DNA of 64,000 bases, from contig NZ_JAJUWT010000008.1 in the NCBI RefSeq assembly GCF_021390395.1, positions 62,001-126,000 of the forward strand. Direction: 5' to 3'. Position numbers and translations under genes: made by a program. The notes below the pieces were generated by a model. It saw only the letters and a list, made by a program, of their open reading frames with translations, was not told the DNA's origin and searched no databases. The stretch comes from Saccharothrix sp. S26 (GTDB lineage Bacteria; Actinomycetota; Actinomycetes; Mycobacteriales; Pseudonocardiaceae). Shown one piece after another: positions 43,736-52,026 of the stretch (position 1 is the stretch's first letter; each line of letters opens with the position of its first letter).

Positions 43736-44599
43736 CTACACAGCTTCCGCTGTATCGACCAGGTGCGGCACCCGCTGGGTCGGGATCTCCTCCAACGGCA
43801 TGTGCAGCAGCGGGTCGGCCTCGGCCAGCAGCTCCCGCGCCCCGCGCAACCCGGCCGCGATGCGGTCACGGCGGTCGCGCAGCTCGTCCACCCGGTCCCG
43901 TGCCCGCGCCACGATCCGCCGGGCGTGCTCCTCGGCGTCGCGGACCAGCCGGTCGGCCCGCGCCCGGGCGGCGGCCTCCTCGGCGGCGATCGCCTCCAAC
44001 GACTCCGTCCGCCGCGCGTTCATCGCCAGTTCGAAGTCGACCCGGACCTCCTCCCGCAACGCCGCCGCCCGCTCGTCCAGCTCACGCCGCCGCTGCTCGG
44101 CCTCCCGCGTCGCGGCCAGCAGCTTCTCGCCCGCCTCGCGCATCAGCGCCCGGTGCTCGGCCTCGGCCTGCCGCCGTTGGGCGTCCAGCTCGGCGACGAG
44201 CCGCTCCGACCGCTCGCGCACCCGTGCGGCCACCCGTTCCGCGGTGGCCCAGTGGCTCTCCGCGACGGCCCGTGCCCGTTCGGCGATCTCGTCCGCCTCC
44301 TCGTGCGCGAGTTCGGCCATGCGCCGCAGGCGCTCGGTCAGCGCGGCCGGGTCGATCGGCGTGCGGCTGATCCGGTCGATGTGCTCGCGCAGCACGCGGA
44401 TCTCGGCGCGGGCGGTCTCCAGTTGGCGCGCGAGGTCGTCGGCCCGCGCCTCGGCCGCGTCCCGGTCGACCGCCAGCACGCGCAGCTCGCCTTCCACGCC
44501 CTCCACGTAGTGGCGCACCTGGCCGCGGTCGTAGCCGCGCCACACCACGTCGAAGTCCGCCCGCAACGGCACCAGGTCGCCGTCCACAGCCACCACCAC
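43736..44599 (-). CDS. DivIVA-like coiled-coil protein
   Basis: A 287-residue protein. Near the N-terminus it has the DivIVA-type membrane/curvature signature (FDVVWRGYDRGQVRHYVEG), then long coiled coil (about residues 45-255; heptads such as HIDRISRTPIDP, RVRERSERLVAELDAQRRQA), very rich in Arg, Glu and Ala. Such proteins act in polar growth or as scaffolds. Among a run of GTG codons the first (44599), with GGGGAG upstream, is the best start. It is divergent from the GT4 gene, with the CIRCE element in the 123-bp gap. Its stop abuts the decayed ArsR gene. Confidence 0.82.
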   Translation of the reverse strand: MVVAVDGDLVPLRADFDVVWRGYDRGQVRHYVEGVEGELRVLAVDRDAAEARADDLARQLETARAEIRVLREHIDRISRTPIDPAALTERLRRMAELAHEEADEIAERARAVAESHWATAERVAARVRERSERLVAELDAQRRQAEAEHRALMREAGEKLLAATREAEQRRRELDERAAALREEVRVDFELAMNARRTESLEAIAAEEAAARARADRLVRDAEEHARRIVARARDRVDELRDRRDRIAAGLRGARELLAEADPLLHMPLEEIPTQRVPHLVDTAEAV

Positions 44600-44661
44600 A
44601 GCACTCTCCCCGTGATCGACGTCTCGTCGCGGCGGGTATTGCGCACCGCCCACGATCTTTG

Positions 44662-44688
44662 TTAGCACTCTCGGGCGAAGAGTGCCAA
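44662..44688. promoter_or_regulatory. CIRCE element (HrcA operator)
   Basis: TTAGCACTC, a 9-base spacer, then GAGTGCCAA matches the CIRCE consensus (TTAGCACTC-N9-GAGTGCTAA) with one mismatch in 18. It lies in the 123-bp gap between the DivIVA-like and GT4 genes. CIRCE is the binding site of the heat-shock repressor HrcA, normally in front of groES/groEL. Here it could control the GT4 operon, the DivIVA-like gene, or both. Confidence 0.85.
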
Positions 44689-44722
44689 ACAGTGGTCTGC
44701 TCGCCCGCTCGAGGAGGTCGAC

Positions 44723-45934
44723 TTGAGCAGCCTGCCTTCCGCCGCAACGCTTCCCCGCCAGGCCGGCCGCGACCGGTTGCGCGTCGCGCTCGTGGCCCCG
44801 CCCTACTTCGACGTCCCGCCCAAGGCCTACGGCGGGGTGGAGGCCGTCGTCGCCGACCTCGCCGACTCGCTCGTCGCCCGCGGCCACTCGGTGACCTTGC
44901 TGGGCGCCGGAGAACCCGGGACCAAGGCGCGGTTCGTGCCCGTCTGGGACCGCACGGTCCCCGAACGCCTCGGTGAGCCGTTCCCCGAAGTCGTGCACGC
45001 CGCCGCGGTGCGCCGCGAGATCGAGCGGCTCGCCGACGCCGAGGGCCTGGACGTCGTGCACGACCACACCCTCGCCGGCCCGCTCAACGCGCCCGCGTTC
45101 GCCGCGATGGGCCTGCCGACCGTGGCCACCGTGCACGGTCCCGTCGACACCGACATGCGCCGCTACTACCGCGAACTGGGCGACGACGTCGGCCTCGTCG
45201 CGATCAGCGACCGGCAGCGCGAGCTCGCGCCCGAGCTGAACTGGATCGGCACCGTGCACAACGCGCTGCGCCTGCGCGACTGGCCGTTCCGGGCGCACAA
45301 GGAGGACTACGCGCTGTTCCTCGGCCGCTTCCACCCCGACAAGGCGCCCCACCTGGCGCTGGAAGCCGCCCACGCCGCCGGCGTGCCGCTCGTGCTGGCG
45401 GGCAAGTGCGCCGAGCCGATCGAGAAGGAGTACTTCGAGGCCGAGGTCCGGCCCCGGCTGACCGACCGCGACCACGTGTTCGGCGTCGCCGACGCGTCCG
45501 AGAAGCGCAAGCTGCTGTCCGCCGCACGGTGTCTTCTGTTCCCCATCCGTTGGGAAGAGCCGTTCGGCATGGTCATGATCGAGGCGATGGCCTGCGGCAC
45601 GCCGGTGGTGGCGCTGCGGGCGGGCGCGGTGCCGGAGGTGGTGGTGGACGGCGTGACCGGGTTGGTGCGGGACGATCCCGAGGAGCTGGTGGACGCGCTG
45701 CACGACGTGCGCGGGCTGGACCCGGCCGCCTGCCGGGCGCACGTCGCCGCGCACTTCGACGTCGACGGCCTGGGCTCGGGCTACGAGGCCGCCTACCGCA
45801 AGGCCCTCGCCGGCGACGGCTCGCTCACCGCGCTGCGCCGCGACTACGCCGCGCTGGACTCCGCGCTCGACCGCGTCTACGAGCGCAACGTCGACGGCGG
45901 GCCCGCCCTGCACGCCTCCGGGGACCGCGCGTGA
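44723..45934 (+). CDS. GT4 family glycosyltransferase
   Basis: A 403-residue GT-B glycosyltransferase. The N-terminal glycine loop is clear (PPKAYGGVEAVVADLADSL). The C-terminal sugar-nucleotide site includes FLGRFHPDKAPHLALEAA and the E-x7-E motif in EEPFGMVMIEAMACGTPVVA. GT4 enzymes transfer a sugar from UDP/ADP/GDP donors with retention. TTG 44723 is chosen because GAGGAGG lies at the ideal distance. Its stop overlaps the debranching enzyme start (GTGA), so the two act together, perhaps in building and trimming an alpha-glucan. A CIRCE element lies 35 bases upstream of the start codon. Confidence 0.9.
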   Translation: MSSLPSAATLPRQAGRDRLRVALVAPPYFDVPPKAYGGVEAVVADLADSLVARGHSVTLLGAGEPGTKARFVPVWDRTVPERLGEPFPEVVHAAAVRREIERLADAEGLDVVHDHTLAGPLNAPAFAAMGLPTVATVHGPVDTDMRRYYRELGDDVGLVAISDRQRELAPELNWIGTVHNALRLRDWPFRAHKEDYALFLGRFHPDKAPHLALEAAHAAGVPLVLAGKCAEPIEKEYFEAEVRPRLTDRDHVFGVADASEKRKLLSAARCLLFPIRWEEPFGMVMIEAMACGTPVVALRAGAVPEVVVDGVTGLVRDDPEELVDALHDVRGLDPAACRAHVAAHFDVDGLGSGYEAAYRKALAGDGSLTALRRDYAALDSALDRVYERNVDGGPALHASGDRA

Positions 45935-48051
45935 CGGCCGACCTGCCACCGGAGCCGTTCAACGCGGGCGAGCCCGCGTTCACCGGTGACGTCGGCGGCA
46001 CCACGACGTTGGTCGAGGGCAGCACGTTCTGCCTGTCCACCGGCACCGGCGACATCGAGCCCGGCACACCGCACGGGCTGTTCTTCCGCGACGCCCGGCT
46101 GCTGTCGCGGTGGCAGCTGCGGCTGGACGGCCGCACGCCGCACCCGCTGTCGGTGTCGCACCCGGAGGCGTTCGCCGCGCGGTTCGTGCTGCGCCGCCCG
46201 CCGGCCGCGGGCCTGGCCGACAGCACCCTGCTGCTGGTGCGCGAACGGCTGGTCGGCGACGGGATGCGCGAGACGATCACGGTCGACAACCTGGGCCGCG
46301 AGGCCACCGCCGTGCGGCTGGAGCTGCACGTGGACGCCGACTTCGCCGACCTGTTCGCGGTCAAGGAGGGCCGGGCCGTGCACGGCGGCTCCGACGCCAC
46401 CGCGGCCGGGGCGGAACTCGTGCTGCGCGACCGCAAGGACGGCTCGCGCGGGGTGTCGTTCACCGCCACCGCCGAGCCCGTCGTGGTGCCGGGCGCGTTG
46501 AGCTGGCACGTGGTCGTGCCCGCGGGCGGCCGGTGGTCCACCGAGGTGGTCGTGCAGCCGACCGTGTCCGGCCGGCCCGTGCAGCCCCAGTTCCACCGCG
46601 GCGAGCGGATCGAGGCCAGCGGGCCCGCGCGCAAGATCCGGGCGTGGCGCGCGGCCAGCACCCTGGTCACCGCGAGCGACCCGGTGCTGACCGGCGTGCT
46701 GCGCCGCACCGAGAGCGACCTGGGCGCGTTGCAGATCCACGACCCGGCGCGCGACGGCAGGCCGTTCGTCGCCGCCGGCGCGCCCTGGTTCATGACCCTG
46801 TTCGGCCGCGACAGCCTGCTGACCGCGTGGATGGCGCTGCCGCTGGACGTCGGCCTGGCCCTGGGCACGTTGCAGACCCTCGCCGAGACCCAGGGCAAGG
46901 TCGTCGACCCGCTCACCGAGGAGGAGCCCGGCCGCGTCCTGCACGAGCTGCGGCTGGGCCCGGACAGCACGGCGGTGCTGGGCGGCAACCACTACTACGG
47001 CACGGTCGACGCGACGCCGCTGTTCGTGATGCTGCTGGCCGAGTGCTGGCGGTGGGGTGCGGACCCCGCCGTCGTGCGCTCCCTGCTGCCCGCCGCCGAT
47101 GCCGCGCTCGCGTGGGTCGACCGGTACGGCGACCGCGACGGCGACGGGTTCGTGGAGTACCGCCGCGCCACCGACCGTGGGCTGGCCAACCAGGGGTGGA
47201 AGGACAGCTTCGACGGCATCAACGACGCCTCGGGCCGGCAGGCCATCCCGACCATCGCGCTGTGCGAGGTCCAGGGGTACGTGTACGCGGCGTTGCTGGC
47301 CCGCGCGGAGCTGGCCGAGGGGTTCGGCGAGGAGTCGACCGCCGCCCGCCTGCGCGCCCGTGCCGAGGAGCTGCGGCACCGGTTCGCCGAGGCGTTCTGG
47401 CTGCCGGACAGGGGCTGGTACGCCGTGGCGCTCGACGGGCGCAAGCAGCCGGTGGACGCGCTGACCAGCAACACCGCCCACTGCCTGTGGACCGGGATCG
47501 CCACCGACGAGCACGCGGCCGCCCTGATCCGGCGGCTGGCCGACCCGGAGATGGACACCGGGTACGGCCTGCGCACGCTCGCGTCGTCGATGGGCGCGTA
47601 CAACCCGATGAGCTACCACAACGGGTCGGTGTGGCCGCACGACACCGCCATCGCGGTGGCGGGGCTGCTGCGCTACGCCCACCTGCCCGGCGCGGTGGAC
47701 CTCGCGCACCGCCTGGCGGACGGCCTGCTCGACGCCGCCGCCGCGTTCGGCGGCCGCCTGCCCGAGCTGTACTGCGGCTTCTCCCGCGACGACTTCAGCC
47801 CGCCCGTGCCGTACCCGACGTCGTGCTCGCCGCAGGCGTGGGCCAGCGCGTCGCCGTTGCTGCTGGTCCGCGCGTGCCTCGGGCTGGAGCCGCACGTGCC
47901 GCGCAAAACGCTGACCACCACACCGCACCTGCCGCAGCGCTGGGGCGAGCTGACCCTGACCGACCTCCGGCTGGGTGACGAGACCGCCCACATCAGCGCC
48001 ACCGGCGAGAAGGTCGCGGTGTCCGGCCTGTCAGCCGACTGGACCACCTGA
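45931..48051 (+). CDS. amylo-alpha-1,6-glucosidase / glycogen debranching-type enzyme
   Basis: A 706-residue cytosolic protein: an N-terminal beta-sandwich (glycogen debranching N domain; TLVEGSTFCLSTGTGDIEPG, LFFRDARLLSRWQLRLDGR) and a C-terminal (alpha/alpha)6 barrel. The barrel has FGRDSLLTAWMALPLDVGLA, NQGWKDSFDGI and YHNGSVWPHDTAIAVAG, which carry the acidic catalytic residues typical of GH15-like/GH133 enzymes. It should hydrolyse alpha-1,6 branches or related glucosidic links. Start GTG 45931 overlaps the GT4 stop. Its end overlaps the convergent MerR gene by 21 bases. Confidence 0.9.
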   Translation: MTADLPPEPFNAGEPAFTGDVGGTTTLVEGSTFCLSTGTGDIEPGTPHGLFFRDARLLSRWQLRLDGRTPHPLSVSHPEAFAARFVLRRPPAAGLADSTLLLVRERLVGDGMRETITVDNLGREATAVRLELHVDADFADLFAVKEGRAVHGGSDATAAGAELVLRDRKDGSRGVSFTATAEPVVVPGALSWHVVVPAGGRWSTEVVVQPTVSGRPVQPQFHRGERIEASGPARKIRAWRAASTLVTASDPVLTGVLRRTESDLGALQIHDPARDGRPFVAAGAPWFMTLFGRDSLLTAWMALPLDVGLALGTLQTLAETQGKVVDPLTEEEPGRVLHELRLGPDSTAVLGGNHYYGTVDATPLFVMLLAECWRWGADPAVVRSLLPAADAALAWVDRYGDRDGDGFVEYRRATDRGLANQGWKDSFDGINDASGRQAIPTIALCEVQGYVYAALLARAELAEGFGEESTAARLRARAEELRHRFAEAFWLPDRGWYAVALDGRKQPVDALTSNTAHCLWTGIATDEHAAALIRRLADPEMDTGYGLRTLASSMGAYNPMSYHNGSVWPHDTAIAVAGLLRYAHLPGAVDLAHRLADGLLDAAAAFGGRLPELYCGFSRDDFSPPVPYPTSCSPQAWASASPLLLVRACLGLEPHVPRKTLTTTPHLPQRWGELTLTDLRLGDETAHISATGEKVAVSGLSADWTT

Positions 48052-48369
48052 CGCGCCGCCGTCGCACGCGCCGAGCCTGCCCCGCAGCTGGGCGATCTCG
48101 GCGCGTGCGGCGGCCAGCGTGTCCTCCAGCTCCAGGATGCGCGTGGTCGCGGCGAGCGAGTGGCCCTGGTCGAACAGCGCGCGCACGCGCTGCACGAGTT
48201 CGAGCTGCCTGCGGCTGTAGCGGCGGTGCCCGGCGCCGGAGCGGTGCGGGCGGACCAGGTCGGCGGTGTCCAGGCTGCGCAGGAACGCCTGCCGCACGCC
48301 GAGCAGGTCGGCCGCCTGGCCGATGGAGTAGGCCGGGAAGTCGACGTCGTCGAGCTCGTGCAAGGCCAC
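48031..48369 (-). CDS. MerR family transcriptional regulator
   Basis: A 112-residue MerR-type protein. The winged helix reads YSIGQAADLLGVRQAFLRSL and RPHRSGAGHRRYSRRQL. A dimerisation helix follows (TRILELEDTLAAARAEIAQL). There is no metal- or drug-binding C-terminal domain, as in HspR-like or BldC-like short members. The start is GTG 48369. It is divergent from a small protein gene with an excellent promoter in the gap, its probable target. Its 3' end overlaps the debranching enzyme gene by 21 bases. Confidence 0.88.
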   Translation of the reverse strand: MALHELDDVDFPAYSIGQAADLLGVRQAFLRSLDTADLVRPHRSGAGHRRYSRRQLELVQRVRALFDQGHSLAATTRILELEDTLAAARAEIAQLRGRLGACDGGASGGPVG

Positions 48370-48395
48370 ATCCGGACCCTATCCGCACCGACCAC

Positions 48396-48424
48396 TTGAC
48401 ACAATCTACAGCGGTGACTATAAG
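48396..48424 (+). promoter_or_regulatory. consensus-like vegetative promoter
   Basis: TTGACA (48396-48401), a 17-base spacer and TATAAG (48419-48424) give a near-perfect housekeeping-sigma promoter, about 50 bases upstream of the small gene at 48476 and divergent from merR. Such AT-rich consensus elements are rare elsewhere in this window. Confidence 0.75.
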
Positions 48425-48475
48425 AAAGGTGTATCGGTCAGTGACCTGGTGAACGCGGTCCGGGGAGTGATCGAC

Positions 48476-48748
48476 GTGCGTGACGTCCGGAGCGACACCG
48501 GCTTCGCCGACGTGGTCCTGGCGGACCGCGGCTGGCTCGACGCCGAGTTCGAGGCGATCGTCGCCGCCAACTTCGGCCCGACCGAACGCCCCTGGTCCTC
48601 CTCACGCCGCCCGTCGGCCGCACCGGCCCGTGCCGCCGAACCGGACACGTTCCCCCCGGTCAGCCTGGCGCGCCAGGTTCACCCGCGCGAGCGTTCCCCT
48701 CCGCCGCGCGCGGGATCGACGGTGACTGTTCGCTCGACGAGGAGGTGA
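48476..48748 (+). CDS. small hypothetical protein paired with MerR gene
   Basis: A 90-residue protein. Residues 1-35 (VRSDTGFADVVLADRGWLDA; EFEAIVAANFG) match a pattern common to many small actinomycete proteins of unknown function, in which EF[ED]AI[VI]AAN is conserved. The remaining 55 residues are Pro/Arg/Ser-rich and probably disordered. GTG 48476 with GGGGAG at 8 bases is chosen over GTG 48449, which lacks a ribosome-binding site. It is transcribed from the strong promoter at 48396. Confidence 0.6.
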   Translation: MRDVRSDTGFADVVLADRGWLDAEFEAIVAANFGPTERPWSSSRRPSAAPARAAEPDTFPPVSLARQVHPRERSPPPRAGSTVTVRSTRR

Positions 48749-48856
48749 CCGGACCCGGGGCCTCGGCCCGTTCGGCGAGGTGGCCCGATCGGACGGCCAT
48801 CACGGGTTTGAGCCCCCGCCAGTGCGTGAATCCACTTTCGAACGTCGTATCCGTCC

Positions 48857-48885
48857 GCCCGCTGCGACGCCTGGTCGCAGCGGGC
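48857..48885. terminator. perfect 12-bp hairpin between two small genes
   Basis: GCCCGCTGCGAC and GTCGCAGCGGGC are fully complementary, with a 5-base loop. It lies about 110 bases after one small gene and 37 before the next, so it may end the first transcript or attenuate the second. Confidence 0.5.
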
Positions 48886-48921
48886 GCCGTCCTGCCCGTG
48901 CCGTAGTGGAGGATCACGCTG

Positions 48922-49134
48922 ATGAGCCTGGAGAAGCCGTGGAACGACGTGGCCGACCAGTCGCTGCCCGTCGAGCCCGAGCCCGACGCCGGGGTCGTTG
49001 ACGAGGAGGCCGCCGTCGGCCGGGCTGACCTCGCCCCGCAGCCGCCGGACGTGCCCGAGGCCGACCCGGCGGACGTCGCCGACCAGAACCGCGTCGTCCC
49101 GCTGCCCGACGACGGCCCGGACGACACCTGGTAG
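48922..49134 (+). CDS. small acidic hypothetical protein
   Basis: A 70-residue acidic, Pro-rich, Cys-free protein (opens MSLEKPWNDVADQSLPVEPE, ends LPDDGPDDTW), probably disordered. ATG 48922 has GGAGG upstream, a good ribosome-binding site. No family is recognised. Its composition recalls the small protein at 2063. It is convergent with the hydrolase gene, one base between their ends. Confidence 0.65.
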   Translation: MSLEKPWNDVADQSLPVEPEPDAGVVDEEAAVGRADLAPQPPDVPEADPADVADQNRVVPLPDDGPDDTW

Positions 49135-49135
49135 G

Positions 49136-49927
49136 TCAGGGCACGAGCGCGTCGACCGCGTCGGCCACCTGCCGGCCGTCCAGCAGCACCCGGTCGTTGT
49201 GGTCGGCCCCCACCACCTCGACCGCCACCCCGCCCGCCGCGACCGCCACCGCACGGCTCTGCTCGGGCGGCACCACCGTGTCCGCCGTGCCGTATACGAC
49301 CGTCACCGGCGCGCGCACCCGTCCCACGTGGCGTTCGGTGGCGAACTCGTCCGACAACAACCACCGCACCGGAAGGAACGGGTAGTGGCGGGCCCCGACC
49401 GAGGCCAGATCCGTGAACGGCGACCGCAACACCACCCCGACCGGCGGGAACTCCACCGCGAGCTCCGCCACCACCGCCGCCCCGAGGCTCTCGCCGAAGT
49501 ACAGCAACCGCTCCGGCGGCACCCCGGCCTCCCCGACCAGGAACTCCCGCCCGGCGCGCACGTCCAGCGCCAACCCCTCCTCGGTCGGGTCGCCGGGGTT
49601 CCCGCCGTACCCCCGGTAGTCCACCAGCAGCACCGACAACCCCCGCCCGACCAGCGCCCGCGCCAACGGGACCCGCAGGTGGCGGTTCCCGGCGTTGCCC
49701 GGTGCCACCAGCACCGCCGCCCTCGCCGCCTCCGCCGGGAAGTACCAGGCCGCCAGGCCCAACCCGTCCCGGGTCCGCAAGGTGACGTCCCGCCCGCCAC
49801 CCAGCACCTCACCCGCCCCCGGCAACGGCCCACCGGCCGGCAGGAACACCAACTTCCGCTGGAACGCGAACAGACCACCGAACACCACGACCACCATGAT
49901 GGCGACCGCCAACGCCCACTTGCGCAC
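49136..49927 (-). CDS. membrane-anchored alpha/beta hydrolase
   Basis: A 263-residue alpha/beta hydrolase (BEM46/YqkD-like). An N-terminal hydrophobic helix (about residues 4-22) anchors it, with the catalytic domain outside. The oxyanion region is VLVAPGNAGNRH, the nucleophile Ser is in YFGESLGAAV, Asp is in YGTADTVVP, and His is in VGADHND. The substrate is unknown; relatives are esterases or lipases. It is the last gene of a kinase-lipoprotein-hydrolase unit on the minus strand, 3 bases after the small exported protein gene. Confidence 0.88.
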   Translation of the reverse strand: MRKWALAVAIMVVVVFGGLFAFQRKLVFLPAGGPLPGAGEVLGGGRDVTLRTRDGLGLAAWYFPAEAARAAVLVAPGNAGNRHLRVPLARALVGRGLSVLLVDYRGYGGNPGDPTEEGLALDVRAGREFLVGEAGVPPERLLYFGESLGAAVVAELAVEFPPVGVVLRSPFTDLASVGARHYPFLPVRWLLSDEFATERHVGRVRAPVTVVYGTADTVVPPEQSRAVAVAAGGVAVEVVGADHNDRVLLDGRQVADAVDALVP

Positions 49928-49930
49928 CGC

Positions 49931-50113
49931 TCACCCCGAGGTGGTCGTCGTCGTCATCGCGGTGGTCGACGACGGCGCGTCCGGCCGCTGCGTCAGCGTG
50001 GGCGTCGGCACCGGGTTCGCCGTCGACGTGACCAACGGCTGCGGCTCGTCCTGGGTCGTCACCCCACACCTGCTGACCAGCGCGAACAGCACGAACACCA
50101 ACACGACCCTCAT
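49931..50113 (-). CDS. small exported (lipo)protein
   Basis: A 60-residue protein: hydrophobic N-terminus (MRVVLVFVLFALVSRCG), then a Thr/Pro/Ser-rich extension. The Cys at about residue 16 lies where a lipobox Cys would be, but the preceding Arg is unusual for signal peptidase II, so lipidation is uncertain. ATG 50113 overlaps the histidine kinase stop (ATGA). It may be a cell-surface accessory of the kinase. No family is recognised. Confidence 0.6.
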   Translation of the reverse strand: MRVVLVFVLFALVSRCGVTTQDEPQPLVTSTANPVPTPTLTQRPDAPSSTTAMTTTTTSG

Positions 50114-51471
50114 CGCGGTGCCTCCGGCAGCTCCACCACGAACCGCGCCCCACCACCGGGCCGGTCCTCCACCCACACCGTGCCACCGTGCCGCTGCACG
50201 TGCTGCGCGACCAGCGCCAACCCCAGCCCGCTGCCGGTGTCCGCACCCCGCCGCCCCGCCCGCGCACCCCGGTCGAACCGGTCGAAGATCCGGTCCCGCA
50301 ACTCGGGCGGCACCCCGGGCCCGGCGTCGTCCACCTCGATCCGCGCCCGTCCCGCCCGCGCGAACACCCCGACCCGCACCACCCCACCCGCGTGCCGCTC
50401 GGCGTTGTCCAGCAAGTTGTCCACGACCCGGTCCAACCGCCGCCGGTCGCCGAGCACCTGCGGCGGCGGCGACCCGGCGTCCACCGGCACCGGCCCACCC
50501 GGCCGCGCCGCCACCACGTTGCCCACCAGCGAGGCCAGGTCGATCGTCTCCGACGTCGGGTCCTCCGCCTGCTGGTCGGCCCGCGAGATCTCCAGCAGGT
50601 CCACCACCATCCGCGCGAACCGGTCCACTTCGGACGTCAGCAGGTCGAGCGCCTTGCCCGCCGTCCCGGGCACCTCCACCCGCCGACGCCGCAACACCTC
50701 GGCGGCGTTGACCATCGTCGTCAACGGCGACCGCAACTCGTGGCTGACATCCCCGGCGAACCGCGCGTCCCGCCTCACCCGCTGCTCCAACGCCTCGGCG
50801 GTCGCGTTGAACGTCGTGGCCAGCGACGTCAGGTCCGGATCGGTCTGCGTCGGCAACCGGGCACCCAGGTCACCACCGGCGATCCTCGACGCGGCCTTCG
50901 TCAACTCGCTCAACGGCCGCAACGCCCGCCTCCCGGCCCACGACCCCAACGCCACCCCCGACAACCCGCTGACCACCGTGACCGCCACCAACAGGGCACT
51001 GAGGAACCGGAACGTGCGGTCCAACTGCACGAGCGGCGCCAACTCCACGTACGCCCCGTCCGTGGTCCCGATGGGCAACGTCACCGCCAACACCGGTATC
51101 CCGTCCACCACGATCCGCTGCGCAGCCGGCGTCCCCTGCCTCCCCAACTCCACCAACCGCCTGGGCAGCACCGTCGCGTCGACCTGCCGCCCACTGGTCA
51201 ACACCTGCCCACCGTGGAACAACAACACGGTCGAATCGGGCCCCGTCGTCAACCCCGTCAACAACCCGGTCAACCCATCCGACCCACTGCCCAACGCCGC
51301 ATCGACCAACCTGACGTTGACCTCCGCCTGCCGCACCGCACTCTGCTCCCGCTGCCGCAACATGTACCCGGCGGTCAAATTCCACACCGCCACCCCCACC
51401 GCACTGGTCAACAACACCGACCCGACCCCCATCGCCAACCCAACCCGCCACCTCAACGAAAACCGAGGCAC
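50110..51471 (-). CDS. sensor histidine kinase without adjacent response regulator
   Basis: A 453-residue HAMP-containing sensor kinase. Two membrane helices (about residues 10-33 and 150-172) flank an extracytoplasmic sensor. A HAMP region (LRPLSELTKAASRIAGGDLG), H-box (DVSHELRSPLTTMVNAAEVL), N-box (NLLDNAERHAGG) and G-boxes (DDAGPGVPPELRD; GLGLALVAQH) follow. The N-terminus is set at GTG 51471, which has GGAGGG upstream; a longer frame to 51522 adds 17 residues without a site. The 240 bases upstream hold no response-regulator gene, the usual partner in this architecture (MtrB-like). Confidence 0.9.
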   Translation of the reverse strand: MPRFSLRWRVGLAMGVGSVLLTSAVGVAVWNLTAGYMLRQREQSAVRQAEVNVRLVDAALGSGSDGLTGLLTGLTTGPDSTVLLFHGGQVLTSGRQVDATVLPRRLVELGRQGTPAAQRIVVDGIPVLAVTLPIGTTDGAYVELAPLVQLDRTFRFLSALLVAVTVVSGLSGVALGSWAGRRALRPLSELTKAASRIAGGDLGARLPTQTDPDLTSLATTFNATAEALEQRVRRDARFAGDVSHELRSPLTTMVNAAEVLRRRRVEVPGTAGKALDLLTSEVDRFARMVVDLLEISRADQQAEDPTSETIDLASLVGNVVAARPGGPVPVDAGSPPPQVLGDRRRLDRVVDNLLDNAERHAGGVVRVGVFARAGRARIEVDDAGPGVPPELRDRIFDRFDRGARAGRRGADTGSGLGLALVAQHVQRHGGTVWVEDRPGGGARFVVELPEAPR

Positions 51472-51713
51472 ACCCCACCCTCCAATCCCAACCCACCCAC
51501 AACGGACCCGGAACCGACCCACCGAGGCCCCATGTCAAATCGAGCCGGACTCTCATCCGGACCTGCACCGGACCTGATCTCGACCCCCGGAGTTGACCGC
51601 ACCCAGCCTGCCCGACCCCGCCCCCACCCGCAGCCCATCGCAAGCTGATCGCAAGGTTCACCTCCGGGCGTTTCCCCACCTCAGCCCTCACCCCACCACC
51701 ACAATCCCGAACC

Positions 51714-51905
51714 GTGACCGCCATCCCCGGTGACCAAGACGTCCCCGCCCTGATCCTGATCTGCGACCACTGCGGACGTGCGCACAACGGCCAGTCCGAG
51801 GCCGCCACCAAGTGGCAGTCCTTGTGGGAGGAAGCCGTCTCCGCGGGTTGGCACGGCCTCGACCGCCCCGTCGGCCCCCACTTCTGCTTCCGCTGCGCCG
51901 ACTGA
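51714..51905 (+). CDS. small zinc-ribbon-like protein
   Basis: A 63-residue protein with two Cys-x-x-Cys pairs (LILICDHCGRAH at about residues 15-26 and HFCFRCAD at the end), consistent with a single zinc ribbon, and a Trp-rich middle (KWQSLWEEAVSAGWHG). The start is GTG 51714, with no clear Shine-Dalgarno sequence. Function is unknown. It lies just upstream of the copper operon, with a GGGGGTA-containing gap between. Confidence 0.65.
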   Translation: MTAIPGDQDVPALILICDHCGRAHNGQSEAATKWQSLWEEAVSAGWHGLDRPVGPHFCFRCAD

Positions 51906-51997
51906 GCCGTTCCCACCGGCCGCCGATACAGTACGGGGGTAGGGTCCAACCCCCAGGTCACTGTCCGTGACCCCGATCACCCGCCCTGACCGCCGAG

Positions 51998-52026
51998 TTG
52001 ACGCAGGTACCCCCAGGGGGTATGAA
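51998..52026 (+). promoter_or_regulatory. csoR promoter with embedded CsoR operator
   Basis: TTGACG (51998-52003), 17 bases, then TATGAA (52021-52026). Exactly between them and overlapping the -10 is TACCCCCAGGGGGTA (52008-52022), a perfect 15-bp palindrome of the CsoR operator type, so bound CsoR would exclude RNA polymerase. A further GGGGGTAGGG element at about 51935 may be a second half-site. Confidence 0.85.

Noticed and set aside
43738..43760. Inverted repeat ACACAGC/GCTGTAT, considered as an ArsR operator
   Set aside because: It lies inside the end of the DivIVA-like coding sequence, is imperfect, and no promoter accompanies it.
43736..45949. 737-codon minus-strand frame covering the GT4 gene
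   Set aside because: Only the last 287 codons (from GTG 44599) show coiled-coil and DivIVA features. The rest is the shadow of the GT4 gene and would run through the CIRCE element.
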